A stretch of DNA of 64,000 nt, from positions 29,761-93,760 of the forward strand of contig JALWDJ010000071.1 in NCBI GenBank assembly GCA_027014605.1, written 5' to 3'. Below the pieces are notes generated by a model, which saw only the letters and a program-made list of their open reading frames with translations, did no database searches and had not been told where the DNA came from. The stretch's first letter is position 1. Each line of letters starts with the position of its first letter. Below are positions 34,472-43,607 of this stretch, one piece after another. The stretch comes from Campylobacteraceae bacterium. GTDB lineage: Bacteria > Campylobacterota > Campylobacteria > Campylobacterales > Sulfurovaceae. A program made the translations under genes and the position numbers.

Positions 34472-35911
34472 TTATATTGAAATTTTATTTTTAGTATCAA
34501 TAACTTCATTAAAAAGAAATGAAACTACTGAAACATTTATATTCCTCCTATTATAATAGCCATATTTCATTGCAAAATCCTCTTCATCTAATATAATGGA
34601 ATCAATATGTTTTTCAAATTCCTTTTCTAAAGCCTCTTCTCTAATAAGCTCTTCTATCTCCTTTTCTGCTTTTTTAGAAGCCTCTTTTATTTTACTATCT
34701 ATCTTTAATATAAGTGGATCAACTCTAAGTGCGTTACTATTTATACCCATTAGTTTTAATCCCTCTAAACTTCTAATTCGAGATAGAGCTACATACCCCT
34801 GTCCAACTTCAAAAGTTTTTGATAGGTCAATTTGAGCTGAACTTAGTGTCATACCCTGTGATTTATGGATAGTTATTGCCCATGCAAGTCTTAGAGGAAT
34901 TTGAGAAACTGTAGCTAAAATTTCACCACTATCATTCTCTATTGACCACTCTTGATAATCTACCTTTATCTCTCTTCCATTAGAAATTTTTACTATTGGT
35001 AAATTATCCTTTTTATCAAATCTTTCTACTACTCCTGTAGTTCCATTTACATAACCATCTTCATAATCGTTTTTAATAAAAATAACAACAGCACCTTTTT
35101 TAAGAGTTAACTCTTTTAAGACAAGAGAAGATTTAAAGATTTTGTCAACATTTCTTTCACTACCTTTAGAGTCAAATACAAATAGTTTAGGTTTTCCTTT
35201 AAGTTTAACTAACTCTGCATTGTTTATTCTATCAACATCAAAATTGTGTGTATATAGTTTAGTAGGAGTAAAATTTGGACTTAAACTCTTTTTATATCTA
35301 CTCCTTAAGATACTATGTGTTACATCTGTAATATTTCCACTTCTAATATCATCTAAAACTCTAATAAGTTTATCATCTTCTTGTCTAAACTTCTCTTCTA
35401 AGTAGCAACTTGTTAATTTTAAGTCTCTCCAAGATTCAGATTGCCAAGCAAATCTCTTCTCTTTTGGCTCTTTTGATATTGGTGGTAGTTGAAAAAAATC
35501 TCCTGATATTACAACTTGAACTCCACCAAAAGGCTCTATTGAACCTTTAAAAGATTGTAGAATTATGTCCATTGCAGAGAATATCTCTGGAGATACCATT
35601 GATACCTCATCAATAATTAATACTTTAATTTCACTAAACTTTTTTCGTAAATATCTCTTATCTAAGAGATACTCTATATATCCATCATCAATTTTGTCTC
35701 TAATACCTAAAGAGAAGAATGAGTGGATAGTCTGTCCCTTAAGATGTGAAGCAGAAATTCCTGTTGGTGCAACAACAGATGGATATATACCCTCTTCCTT
35801 TAAATATTTTATATATTTATTTAAAAGATAGGTTTTTCCTGTACCTGCTGAACCTGTAATAAAAACATTTTTTCCTGATTTAAGTATGTTTAATGCTGTT
35901 TCTTGTTTCAT
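34472..35911 (-). CDS. Pif1/RecD-like superfamily 1 DNA helicase
   Basis: The 479-residue cytoplasmic helicase begins with Walker A ITGSAGTGKTYLLNK near residue 19, then VVAPTGISA (motif Ia), VLIIDEVSMV (Walker B), VISGDFFQLPP (motif III), and LRLAWAITIHKSQGMTL and YVALSRIRSLEGL (motifs V and VI). These are typical of bacterial Pif1-like and RecD2-like helicases that move 5'-3' and unwind forks or G-quadruplexes. It is smaller than most eukaryotic Pif1 proteins, without extra domains. It is a single gene. Confidence 0.88.
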   Translation of the reverse strand: MKQETALNILKSGKNVFITGSAGTGKTYLLNKYIKYLKEEGIYPSVVAPTGISASHLKGQTIHSFFSLGIRDKIDDGYIEYLLDKRYLRKKFSEIKVLIIDEVSMVSPEIFSAMDIILQSFKGSIEPFGGVQVVISGDFFQLPPISKEPKEKRFAWQSESWRDLKLTSCYLEEKFRQEDDKLIRVLDDIRSGNITDVTHSILRSRYKKSLSPNFTPTKLYTHNFDVDRINNAELVKLKGKPKLFVFDSKGSERNVDKIFKSSLVLKELTLKKGAVVIFIKNDYEDGYVNGTTGVVERFDKKDNLPIVKISNGREIKVDYQEWSIENDSGEILATVSQIPLRLAWAITIHKSQGMTLSSAQIDLSKTFEVGQGYVALSRIRSLEGLKLMGINSNALRVDPLILKIDSKIKEASKKAEKEIEELIREEALEKEFEKHIDSIILDEEDFAMKYGYYNRRNINVSVVSFLFNEVIDTKNKISI

Positions 35912-36001
35912 ATTTAAATCATAACATTATTAAAATTAATATTTCTTTTATAATATAAATAATATTAATATATTTAATCATATATTAGTAAAAATATCTA
36001 T

Positions 36002-36072
36002 TCAACTAGTAATTTAGAACCTAATAAATCTATAATTATTATCATATAACTCTTCTTAAGTTCTCTAGTTGA
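36002..36072. other. Long imperfect inverted repeat downstream of nuoN
   Basis: TCAACTAG (36002-36009) pairs with CTAGTTGA (36065-36072) and AGAAC with GTTCT, with a six-base bulge. It lies in the 200-base gap between the Pif1 gene and nuoN. No gene is visible here; it could be a small-RNA end or a relic of a repeat. Confidence 0.25.
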
Positions 36073-36083
36073 GATATGTTTTA

Positions 36084-36109
36084 TTACCTCATTATAGATA
36101 ATGAGGTAA
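36084..36109 (-). terminator. Hairpin ending the nuo operon
   Basis: A 12-bp perfect stem (TTACCTCATTAT / ATAATGAGGTAA, two-base loop) lies just after the nuoN stop. On the minus strand it is followed by TAAAAC, so the T run is weak, but position and stem support a terminator. Confidence 0.6.
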
Positions 36110-36113
36110 AATA

Positions 36114-37610
36114 TTAAAACCCACTAATTTGAACCATATGAGTAATATAGTCTAAAAGTGGTTGAACAAAAAACATTGAACTAACAGTAGCAAATACAGT
36201 AATACCTAAAATTGTCATCAATGGTTTAGATATATTAAAATAAACTGTCTCTTTACTTGTAGCGTGTGTAGGCTCTTTTAAAAACATATATACTATTAAT
36301 TTTAGATAGTAATATGCAGATACTGCTGAGTTTAAACCCATTATAATAGCCAACCATACCATACCAACATCAACAGCTGCACTCATAATATATATTTTTC
36401 CCCAAAATACAGAAAATGGTGGAACACCTGCTAATGAGAGCATAAATAGAGCCATAACAACAGCACCAATTGGCATAATATGTATCATTCCTGAAAATTT
36501 CTCATAAGGGTGATCATATCTCTCATGATGAACTCTATGTTTATGACGACTTACCCAAAGCATAGTAAATGCACCAAAGTTAGTAAATAGGAATAATCCA
36601 TAATATAGGAATATTGCAGAGTTTGCTTTAGTCGTAGCAATAGCAATAGCACTCATTACAAAACCTGCATGTGAGATTGATGAGTATGCTAACATTCTTT
36701 TTACATCTTTTTGAACTAATGCCATAATATTTGCAAGTGTCATAGTTGCAACAGATAGTGCTAATATAGTAGTCTGTACCCACTCAATATTAAGTTTAAT
36801 AAACATCTCAAAAATTCTCATAGCAACAATAAATGCAACTAGTTTTGGAACAACAGACATAAATCCAGCTAATGGAGCTGAAGCACCCTCATAAACATCT
36901 GGAGCCCATGTATGAAATGGAAATAGAGATAGTTTAAATGCAAATGCAGCAAGTAAAAAACCAGCTCCAGCAATACTAAGTGCTAAAATTCCTGTATCAC
37001 TTAATCTTAATTGAAGAACATCTGCTATCTGATTTAACTCTAAACTTCCACTCACTCCATATAATATAGCAGAACCCATTACAAAGAAACCAGCTGCTAA
37101 TGCACCCATTGTAAAGTACTTAACAGCTGCTTCAAATGAATTTGCACGATTGTGTAGTGCAATTAGAGTATATAAAGCTAGAGATGATGTCTCTAAACCT
37201 ATAAATATCAAGATTAAATTAGAAGTAGCAACCATAAACTGTAATCCAGCTAACATAAATAGAAATAGTGCAAAAAACTCAGGATATGAATATTCATGAA
37301 ATCTCTTTGATGTTAATGCTAAAGGGATAAATAACATAGATGCCACTAAGATTATAATCTGTGTAACAACTGAAATACCATCAATAAGCATTAAATCAAA
37401 AAAGCCCTTCTCATTCCCACTAAAACCTACCGTTGTACCTAAATCTATAATTAAAATTAAAAGAGTCAACATTACATATAAAGATTTATGTAAATTCTCT
37501 TTTAATAAATCAACTATTAATATAATAAGACCACCTGCAATAGCAACAAGCATAGGCATAAGTGTTGCAAGATTAAGTGCCTCTAAACTAACTTTTACTG
37601 GCTCTAACAT
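36114..37610 (-). CDS. nuoN: NADH-quinone oxidoreductase subunit N
   Basis: NuoN is one of three antiporter-like proton-pumping subunits in the membrane arm of complex I. The 498-residue protein has about 14 membrane helices. [16 protein letters not shown], then [13 protein letters not shown], and the [22 protein letters not shown] segment are typical; [14 protein letters not shown] carries the conserved Lys. It is the last gene of the operon, overlapping the nuoM stop by one base. Confidence 0.95.
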   Translation of the reverse strand: MLEPVKVSLEALNLATLMPMLVAIAGGLIILIVDLLKENLHKSLYVMLTLLILIIDLGTTVGFSGNEKGFFDLMLIDGISVVTQIIILVASMLFIPLALTSKRFHEYSYPEFFALFLFMLAGLQFMVATSNLILIFIGLETSSLALYTLIALHNRANSFEAAVKYFTMGALAAGFFVMGSAILYGVSGSLELNQIADVLQLRLSDTGILALSIAGAGFLLAAFAFKLSLFPFHTWAPDVYEGASAPLAGFMSVVPKLVAFIVAMRIFEMFIKLNIEWVQTTILALSVATMTLANIMALVQKDVKRMLAYSSISHAGFVMSAIAIATTKANSAIFLYYGLFLFTNFGAFTMLWVSRHKHRVHHERYDHPYEKFSGMIHIMPIGAVVMALFMLSLAGVPPFSVFWGKIYIMSAAVDVGMVWLAIIMGLNSAVSAYYYLKLIVYMFLKEPTHATSKETVYFNISKPLMTILGITVFATVSSMFFVQPLLDYITHMVQISGF

Positions 37611-39142
37611 TATTTCTCCTCCTTAGCTCGTTGAATTGAGATAATTCTCTTTTTTGCCTCTGGTGTTCGAGCTTTATACTCCATATCTGTTAATAGTTTT
37701 TGAACACTATTATCAATTGGCTTTAATATTGGTTTAGGATAGATACCTAACCACACTACAATAGCTACCAATGGTAGTAGTGCTGTTAACTCTCTTGCAT
37801 TTAAATCTTTTAAACTTCTATTGCTCTCATTTGTAACTTCACCAAAGAATGACTTTTTAAATAGTGATAACATATAGATAGCACCAATAATAATTGAAGT
37901 TCCTGCTATAACTGTTGCAATTGGAGATACTTCATAGAACCCTAATAGTACTAAAAACTCACCAACAAATCCAATAGTTAATGGAAGTCCTACAGATGCC
38001 ATAAGCATTACACCAAATATGGTTGCATATACAGGCATAATAGATGCAAGTCCACCAAATTTACTCATAGTCTTAGTTCCTGTTCTCTCATAGATAATAC
38101 CTACAAGTAAAAATAACGCACCTGATACCATACCATGAGATAACATTTGGAAAATTGAACCAGTAATCCCCTCTGCATTCATAGCAAAAACACCAATCAT
38201 AATAATACCCATATGGGATACTGATGAGTAGGCAATTACCTGTTTCATATCTTTTTGAGCAAATGCAACCATAGCAGTATAGATAATCATAATAATAGAT
38301 AATACAGTAACCATTGGTATCATCTCAACTGATGCATCAGGGAATAGTGGAAGAGAAAATCTTACAAATCCATAAGTTCCCATTTTAAGTAAAACAGCTG
38401 CTAATATTACTGAACCAATTGTTGGTGCTTGACCATGTGCATGTGGTAACCATGTGTGAAATGGAAACATTGGTACTTTAAATGCAAATCCAACAAATAG
38501 TGCTAAGAATAACCAATATTGTAGATTTACAGATAAATCTAACTGATACCAATCTAATAGATTAAATGTCCACACACTTGTCTCTAAATGATATAGATAT
38601 GCTATTGATAATAGTCCAACTAACATAATTAATGAACCTGCAAATGTATATAAAAAGAACTTAACAGCTGCATATACTCTTGTAGGTCCCCCCCATGCTC
38701 CAATAATATAGAGCATAGGTACTAATGAAAGTTCCCAAAATAGATAGAACATAATAGCATCTAAAGCTACAAAAACACCAACCATTGTCATCTCTAAAAA
38801 TAATAGAGATACAATCATATTCTTCATATTATCTATTTTCTCTTCATTTAGAGAGATAATACCAATTAGAGTTATCATAGTTGACATAATAACAATAAAT
38901 AGTGAAATACCATCTACTCCTACATTATATGATATACCAAACTCTTTAATAACAGGTAAAAATTCAGTAAATTGCATATCTGCACTATTTATATCAAAAC
39001 TAAACCATAACCATAGAGATAATATAAACTCAATTGCTGCTACAGATATACCATAAGCTCTAGCAGACTCCTTCTCAACAATAAATCCTAATATCCCAGC
39101 TAATAGTGGGAAAAATATTAATATAGTTAATATATGTTCCAT
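37610..39142 (-). CDS. nuoM: NADH-quinone oxidoreductase subunit M
   Basis: The second antiporter-like proton-pumping subunit, 510 residues with about 14 membrane helices. [18 protein letters not shown] has the conserved Glu, [14 protein letters not shown] the Lys-containing broken-helix region, and [18 protein letters not shown] is typical. It lies between nuoL and nuoN, and starts 13 bases after nuoL. Confidence 0.96.
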   Translation of the reverse strand: MEHILTILIFFPLLAGILGFIVEKESARAYGISVAAIEFILSLWLWFSFDINSADMQFTEFLPVIKEFGISYNVGVDGISLFIVIMSTMITLIGIISLNEEKIDNMKNMIVSLLFLEMTMVGVFVALDAIMFYLFWELSLVPMLYIIGAWGGPTRVYAAVKFFLYTFAGSLIMLVGLLSIAYLYHLETSVWTFNLLDWYQLDLSVNLQYWLFLALFVGFAFKVPMFPFHTWLPHAHGQAPTIGSVILAAVLLKMGTYGFVRFSLPLFPDASVEMIPMVTVLSIIMIIYTAMVAFAQKDMKQVIAYSSVSHMGIIMIGVFAMNAEGITGSIFQMLSHGMVSGALFLLVGIIYERTGTKTMSKFGGLASIMPVYATIFGVMLMASVGLPLTIGFVGEFLVLLGFYEVSPIATVIAGTSIIIGAIYMLSLFKKSFFGEVTNESNRSLKDLNARELTALLPLVAIVVWLGIYPKPILKPIDNSVQKLLTDMEYKARTPEAKKRIISIQRAKEEK

Positions 39143-39155
39143 AGACCTCTCCTCC

Positions 39156-41066
39156 TTAACCCATAACTACAGCGATAGCTGAAGCTAATATTAACAATAC
39201 TGCACCTATACCCATCCAATTAAGATATGATGAGAGGTTACCATTTTGCATAACTCTTGCACTATCACCTGTTTTATAGATTACTTTTGCAATAAAGTCA
39301 ACAGTTGCATCAACTACTGCTTTATCTATAGCCCAGAATTTATCAGATATAACAGTATAAGGTTTAATAATGAACTCAACATAAAAAGCTGGAATATAGT
39401 ATTGATTCATAAGTAGTTTATAGAAGAAACCACTCTCAACTTTTTCATCCTGCTTAAATGCCTTATCACCCTTACGAGCATATTTCACATATGCAATAAG
39501 AATACCTGTTACTGCAAAAGCTAATACTAACAAACCTAACCACCAAGCGTTATGATGTGTATGATGACTCATCTCATAATCTGGAAGTAGCGTTGTGATA
39601 AACTCATGGAAACTACCTTGAAACCAACCCGCAATAACTGCTAAAATAGCTAATGGTGACATTGCAATTAATACATATCTATACATCTCATGAGGGTGGA
39701 AACCAAATTTTTTATATCTCTCTTCACCCTCAAATGTTAAAAATACCTGTCTAAAGCTATAGAATGCTGTAAGACCTGCTGTAAATACCAATGTAAACCA
39801 TAAAATATAAGTTCCCTCATTAAATGCTGTTTCAATAATTGCATCTTTAGAGAAATATCCAGCTAATGGTGGAATACCTGCTAATGCAAGTGATGCAACT
39901 CCCATATATAGATATGTTCCTCTCATTACCTTTTTAAGTCCACCCATCTTAAATATATCAAGCTCATCATCCATAGCATGCATAACATTACCTGCACCTA
40001 AAAATAATAATGCTTTAAAAAATGCATGAGCTGCAAGGTGAAAGAGTGCAATCCAATATGCACCAAGTCCAGCTGCTGCAAACATATATCCTAACTGCGA
40101 TAGTGTAGAGTATGCAATAATTCTCTTTAAATCTCTATTGACTAATGCCATAGATGCTGCAAAAAAAGCTACAAATGTACCAAGTGCTGCAATAAAGTAG
40201 CTAACATTTGAGACTGCATCTAAACTATATAGAGGATTAGCTCTAATTACCAAAAATACCCCTGCTGTTACCATTGTAGCTGCATGAATTAATGCTGAAA
40301 CAGGAGTTGGACCCTCCATTGCATCTGTTAGCCAAGTATGAAGTGGGAATTGAGCTGATTTACCCATCGCACCAATAAATAGAGCTATTGCAATAGCTAC
40401 TAAGATACCATCTGCTAGATGAGGTAACGCTTTAAATACTACATCGTATTGTAGAGAGCCTACATTCCAATAGATTAAAAATATTCCAACTAACATACCA
40501 AGGTCAGCAATACGGTTCATAATAAATGCCTCATTTGCTGCATAAGATGGAGAGATAGCAGGATTTATATCTGGTGTAACATCTTTTTTGTGATACCAAA
40601 AACCAATTAGTAACCAAGAACAGACACCAACTCCTTCCCAACCAATAAATAATCCAGCAAAGTTATCACTCATAACTAAAACCATCATTGAGAATACAAA
40701 TGCAGATAGATATGAGAAGAACCTATTAAAACTCTTGTCATTGTCCATATAACCATTTGAATAAACATGCACTACTGTTGATACTGTAGTAACAACTACC
40801 ATCATAGTTACACTAACCTCATCAACTACAAAACCAAATGGAATATGTAATGCCCCAGCACTAATCCAATCCATCATGGTTACATGAATTGCACCATGTT
40901 CTGCTACATGAAATGCTAATGCAACTGATGCTAACCAAGAGATAAAGATAAGAGCAGGATTTACAATACCTACAATAATATTTTTAGGACTTCTTGCAAA
41001 AAATAATCCAGCAAATAGTGAACCAACAAAAGGTGCAAAGAGTGCTATATATACCAATTTTTCCAT
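39156..41066 (-). CDS. nuoL: NADH-quinone oxidoreductase subunit L
   Basis: The distal antiporter-like subunit, 636 residues, with the long C-terminal lateral helix region. Typical segments are FFSYLSAFVFSMMVLVMSDNFAGLFIGWEGVG, AMEGPTPVSALIHAATMVTAG and RIIAYSTLSQLGYMF. It starts four bases after nuoK. Normal length for the family. Confidence 0.96.
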   Translation of the reverse strand: MEKLVYIALFAPFVGSLFAGLFFARSPKNIIVGIVNPALIFISWLASVALAFHVAEHGAIHVTMMDWISAGALHIPFGFVVDEVSVTMMVVVTTVSTVVHVYSNGYMDNDKSFNRFFSYLSAFVFSMMVLVMSDNFAGLFIGWEGVGVCSWLLIGFWYHKKDVTPDINPAISPSYAANEAFIMNRIADLGMLVGIFLIYWNVGSLQYDVVFKALPHLADGILVAIAIALFIGAMGKSAQFPLHTWLTDAMEGPTPVSALIHAATMVTAGVFLVIRANPLYSLDAVSNVSYFIAALGTFVAFFAASMALVNRDLKRIIAYSTLSQLGYMFAAAGLGAYWIALFHLAAHAFFKALLFLGAGNVMHAMDDELDIFKMGGLKKVMRGTYLYMGVASLALAGIPPLAGYFSKDAIIETAFNEGTYILWFTLVFTAGLTAFYSFRQVFLTFEGEERYKKFGFHPHEMYRYVLIAMSPLAILAVIAGWFQGSFHEFITTLLPDYEMSHHTHHNAWWLGLLVLAFAVTGILIAYVKYARKGDKAFKQDEKVESGFFYKLLMNQYYIPAFYVEFIIKPYTVISDKFWAIDKAVVDATVDFIAKVIYKTGDSARVMQNGNLSSYLNWMGIGAVLLILASAIAVVMG

Positions 41067-41070
41067 TCTA

Positions 41071-41373
41071 TTACCCCCTCATTGTTGATATTATATCTAA
41101 ATCTAGCGTATGGTATTTTTTATAAAGTACAATCAATAGCCCCAAACCAACAGCTACTTCACTAGCTGCAACTGCGATGATAAAAAAGGCAAACATTTGA
41201 CCTGATAAATCACCATAATAATTACCAATTGCTGCAAAAGCGATATTTACTGCATTTAACATCACCTCTGTGGCAAAAAATAGCATTAGAAGATTTTTTC
41301 TTCTAAGCACACCCATAAATCCTATACTAAACAGTAGTCCTGACAGTATAAGATAGTGACTAATACCTATCAT
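41071..41373 (-). CDS. nuoK: NADH-quinone oxidoreductase subunit K
   Basis: NuoK is a three-helix membrane subunit, 100 residues, with the two conserved membrane Glu residues (in FATEVMLNAVN and AASEVAVGLGL) needed for proton translocation. It overlaps nuoJ by four bases and precedes nuoL by four. Confidence 0.96.
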   Translation of the reverse strand: MIGISHYLILSGLLFSIGFMGVLRRKNLLMLFFATEVMLNAVNIAFAAIGNYYGDLSGQMFAFFIIAVAASEVAVGLGLLIVLYKKYHTLDLDIISTMRG

Positions 41374-41948
41374 CTGCTCTCCTTTTTTAAAATCTCATCT
41401 TCACTCTCTTTATCTACTAGAGGTAGTACAGTAGTTGTTAAAGATTTATCCATCTTCTTACCTGCTAAGATAATACCTGCAACCATTGCAACAAGAAGCA
41501 TAATAGCAGCTACCTCAAATGGAACTAAATATTTTGTAAATAAAACTATACCAACAGCTTGTGCATTACCTACGCCATCAGTTATAGGAGATGCTACTTG
41601 AATATTCTCTCCTATAATTGGTGCAGAGAATATAATTACAAATACAACTGCCATAAGTCCACCAAGTAGAAATACTAATTTTGGATTATTATATTTCTCT
41701 TTAACATCTTTAGTTGTATCAAAAAACATCATTGCAAAAGCATATAGTGCCATAACAGCACCAACATATACAATAAGTTGAACAACACCTAAAAAGTCTG
41801 CTCCCAAAAGGAAGAAAAATCCTGAAATCATCACCATTCCTGCAGCTAATGAAGTCATAGCATAGAGAACATTTTTACTTAAAACCGTAATCAAAAACAG
41901 TATCACTGTAGATATTGCAAAGATATAAAAGGCTATAAACTCATACAT
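41370..41948 (-). CDS. nuoJ: NADH-quinone oxidoreductase subunit J
   Basis: The 192-residue membrane subunit has about five helices. LGVVQLIVYVGAVMALYAFAMMFF is the family signature. The C-terminus is a charged cytoplasmic tail (VDKESEDEILKKESR). It overlaps nuoK by four bases. Confidence 0.94.
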   Translation of the reverse strand: MYEFIAFYIFAISTVILFLITVLSKNVLYAMTSLAAGMVMISGFFFLLGADFLGVVQLIVYVGAVMALYAFAMMFFDTTKDVKEKYNNPKLVFLLGGLMAVVFVIIFSAPIIGENIQVASPITDGVGNAQAVGIVLFTKYLVPFEVAAIMLLVAMVAGIILAGKKMDKSLTTTVLPLVDKESEDEILKKESR

Positions 41949-41962
41949 TTTATCTCTCCTCC

Positions 41963-42586
41963 TTAATACGCTAAAGGCGTTTTTTTGATATTATCATCAG
42001 CATTCGGGCTAATAGCACCAAAACCTTGATACTCTTTTTGAAGATTTAGTTTATCAATAGGAGTTAACATATCTTCAAATAGAGAGAAACTTGCTCTCTG
42101 TTCAGATGCAGTCTCATATCTTCCTCCATGAACAATGGCCAACTCTGGACAAACCTCTGCACAATATCCACAAAATATACATCTACCAAAATTAATTGTA
42201 TATTCACTAACCTCTTTTCTCTGGTTCTCATCATATCTTGTCTCCATACTAATACAGTTAGAGATACAAATTTTTTCACAGAGTCCACACCCGATACATC
42301 TATAATGTCCACTCTCTAAGAGTCTTAACATCTCATGGATAGCTCTATATCTAGGACTAATTGGAAGTTTCTCTAAAGGATACTGTGTTGTGTGCATTTT
42401 TCCTCTAAATAGAGCATTAATCATCTCTCTTAGAGTTACCCAAAGTCCAATACATAACTCAGGCTTAAATGTTCTTGATACTACCTGCTTAAATCTATCC
42501 CAACCACTCTTTGGAGGGTGAGTTAAATCTAGTTTTTTATAATTTTGTGTTCCGATATTTCTATCTTTAAACTTTTCTAAACCCAT
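41963..42586 (-). CDS. nuoI: NADH-quinone oxidoreductase subunit I
   Basis: NuoI carries clusters N6a and N6b that lead electrons from NuoG to NuoB. The 207-residue protein has two complete ferredoxin motifs, CIGCGLCEKICISNC and CIFCGYCAEVCPELA. An N-terminal stretch of about 70 residues can lie on the membrane arm. It has slightly longer N- and C-terminal parts than E. coli NuoI (180). It lies between nuoH and nuoJ. Confidence 0.96.
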   Translation of the reverse strand: MGLEKFKDRNIGTQNYKKLDLTHPPKSGWDRFKQVVSRTFKPELCIGLWVTLREMINALFRGKMHTTQYPLEKLPISPRYRAIHEMLRLLESGHYRCIGCGLCEKICISNCISMETRYDENQRKEVSEYTINFGRCIFCGYCAEVCPELAIVHGGRYETASEQRASFSLFEDMLTPIDKLNLQKEYQGFGAISPNADDNIKKTPLAY

Positions 42587-42595
42587 TACTACTCC

Positions 42596-43606
42596 TTATC
42601 CTGCCATCATCACGATACCTGTGATAACAACATTTATAACTGCCAATGGCATTAATACTTTCCAACATAGCCACATAAGTTGGTCTGGTCTAACATGAGG
42701 CCAAGCAGCTCTTACCCATAACATAAAGAAGAAAGAGAATGCAATCTTAGCAAGTATCATAATCCAACCTGGGAAAATCCACCAATCATTATATCCACCA
42801 AGAAATACAATAGATGCAATAATTCCAATAGTAATCATATTAGCGTACTCACCAATAAAAAACATTCCCCATCTCATACCACTATACTCTGTAACATAAC
42901 CAGATACAATCTCTGCTTCATGCTCTAATAGGTCAAATGGTGTTCTATTTGTCTCTGCATAACCTGCAATTAAAAATAGAATAAATGCTACAGGTTGATA
43001 TACAACTAACCAAGTTCCATCAGATTGATAGTTATTAAAGTCCACAAAAGATAGAGAACCAACTAACATAATTGGAGCTAAAAGAGACAATCCTGTTACA
43101 ACTTCATAACTCAAAAACTGTATAGCTGTTCTTGCACTACCTAATAATCCCCACTTATTTGATTGAGCCATACCTGCTAATAGAGGTCCATATAAACCTG
43201 CTGCCATCATTCCAAGTACAAATAAAATCCCAACATTAACATCAGATGCTATTGATGGAACATATACATCTACAAGTGGAATTGTAAAATCAGGAAATAC
43301 AGGAACTGCTCCAAGAGCAATAAAGGCAGTCGCTGCTGTAATTGCAGGAGCAACTGCAAATATTAATCTATTTGCATGTTGAGGAATAATATCCTCTTTT
43401 GTAAATAGTTTAATACCATCGGCTGCTAGTTGAAGTAACCCATAAGGCCCTACATGTTGTGGACCTAATCGTCTCTGCATAAATGCAAGTACTTTTCTCT
43501 CAATATAAGTACCAAATCCTGCTATGGCAGATATTATTGCTAAAATTAAAATAGCTTTAATAATAACACCAACAGCAGTAACCTCTGGTAACATTGTTGC
43601 ATCCAT
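42596..43606 (-). CDS. nuoH: NADH-quinone oxidoreductase subunit H
   Basis: NuoH forms the quinone chamber with NuoB and NuoD. The 336-residue protein has eight or nine helices; ERKVLAFMQRRLGPQHVGPYGLLQLAADGIKL and the loop AETNRTPFDLLEHEAEIVSGY are diagnostic. It follows the second nuoG by one base. Confidence 0.97.
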   Translation of the reverse strand: MDATMLPEVTAVGVIIKAILILAIISAIAGFGTYIERKVLAFMQRRLGPQHVGPYGLLQLAADGIKLFTKEDIIPQHANRLIFAVAPAITAATAFIALGAVPVFPDFTIPLVDVYVPSIASDVNVGILFVLGMMAAGLYGPLLAGMAQSNKWGLLGSARTAIQFLSYEVVTGLSLLAPIMLVGSLSFVDFNNYQSDGTWLVVYQPVAFILFLIAGYAETNRTPFDLLEHEAEIVSGYVTEYSGMRWGMFFIGEYANMITIGIIASIVFLGGYNDWWIFPGWIMILAKIAFSFFFMLWVRAAWPHVRPDQLMWLCWKVLMPLAVINVVITGIVMMAG

Positions 43607-43607
43607 T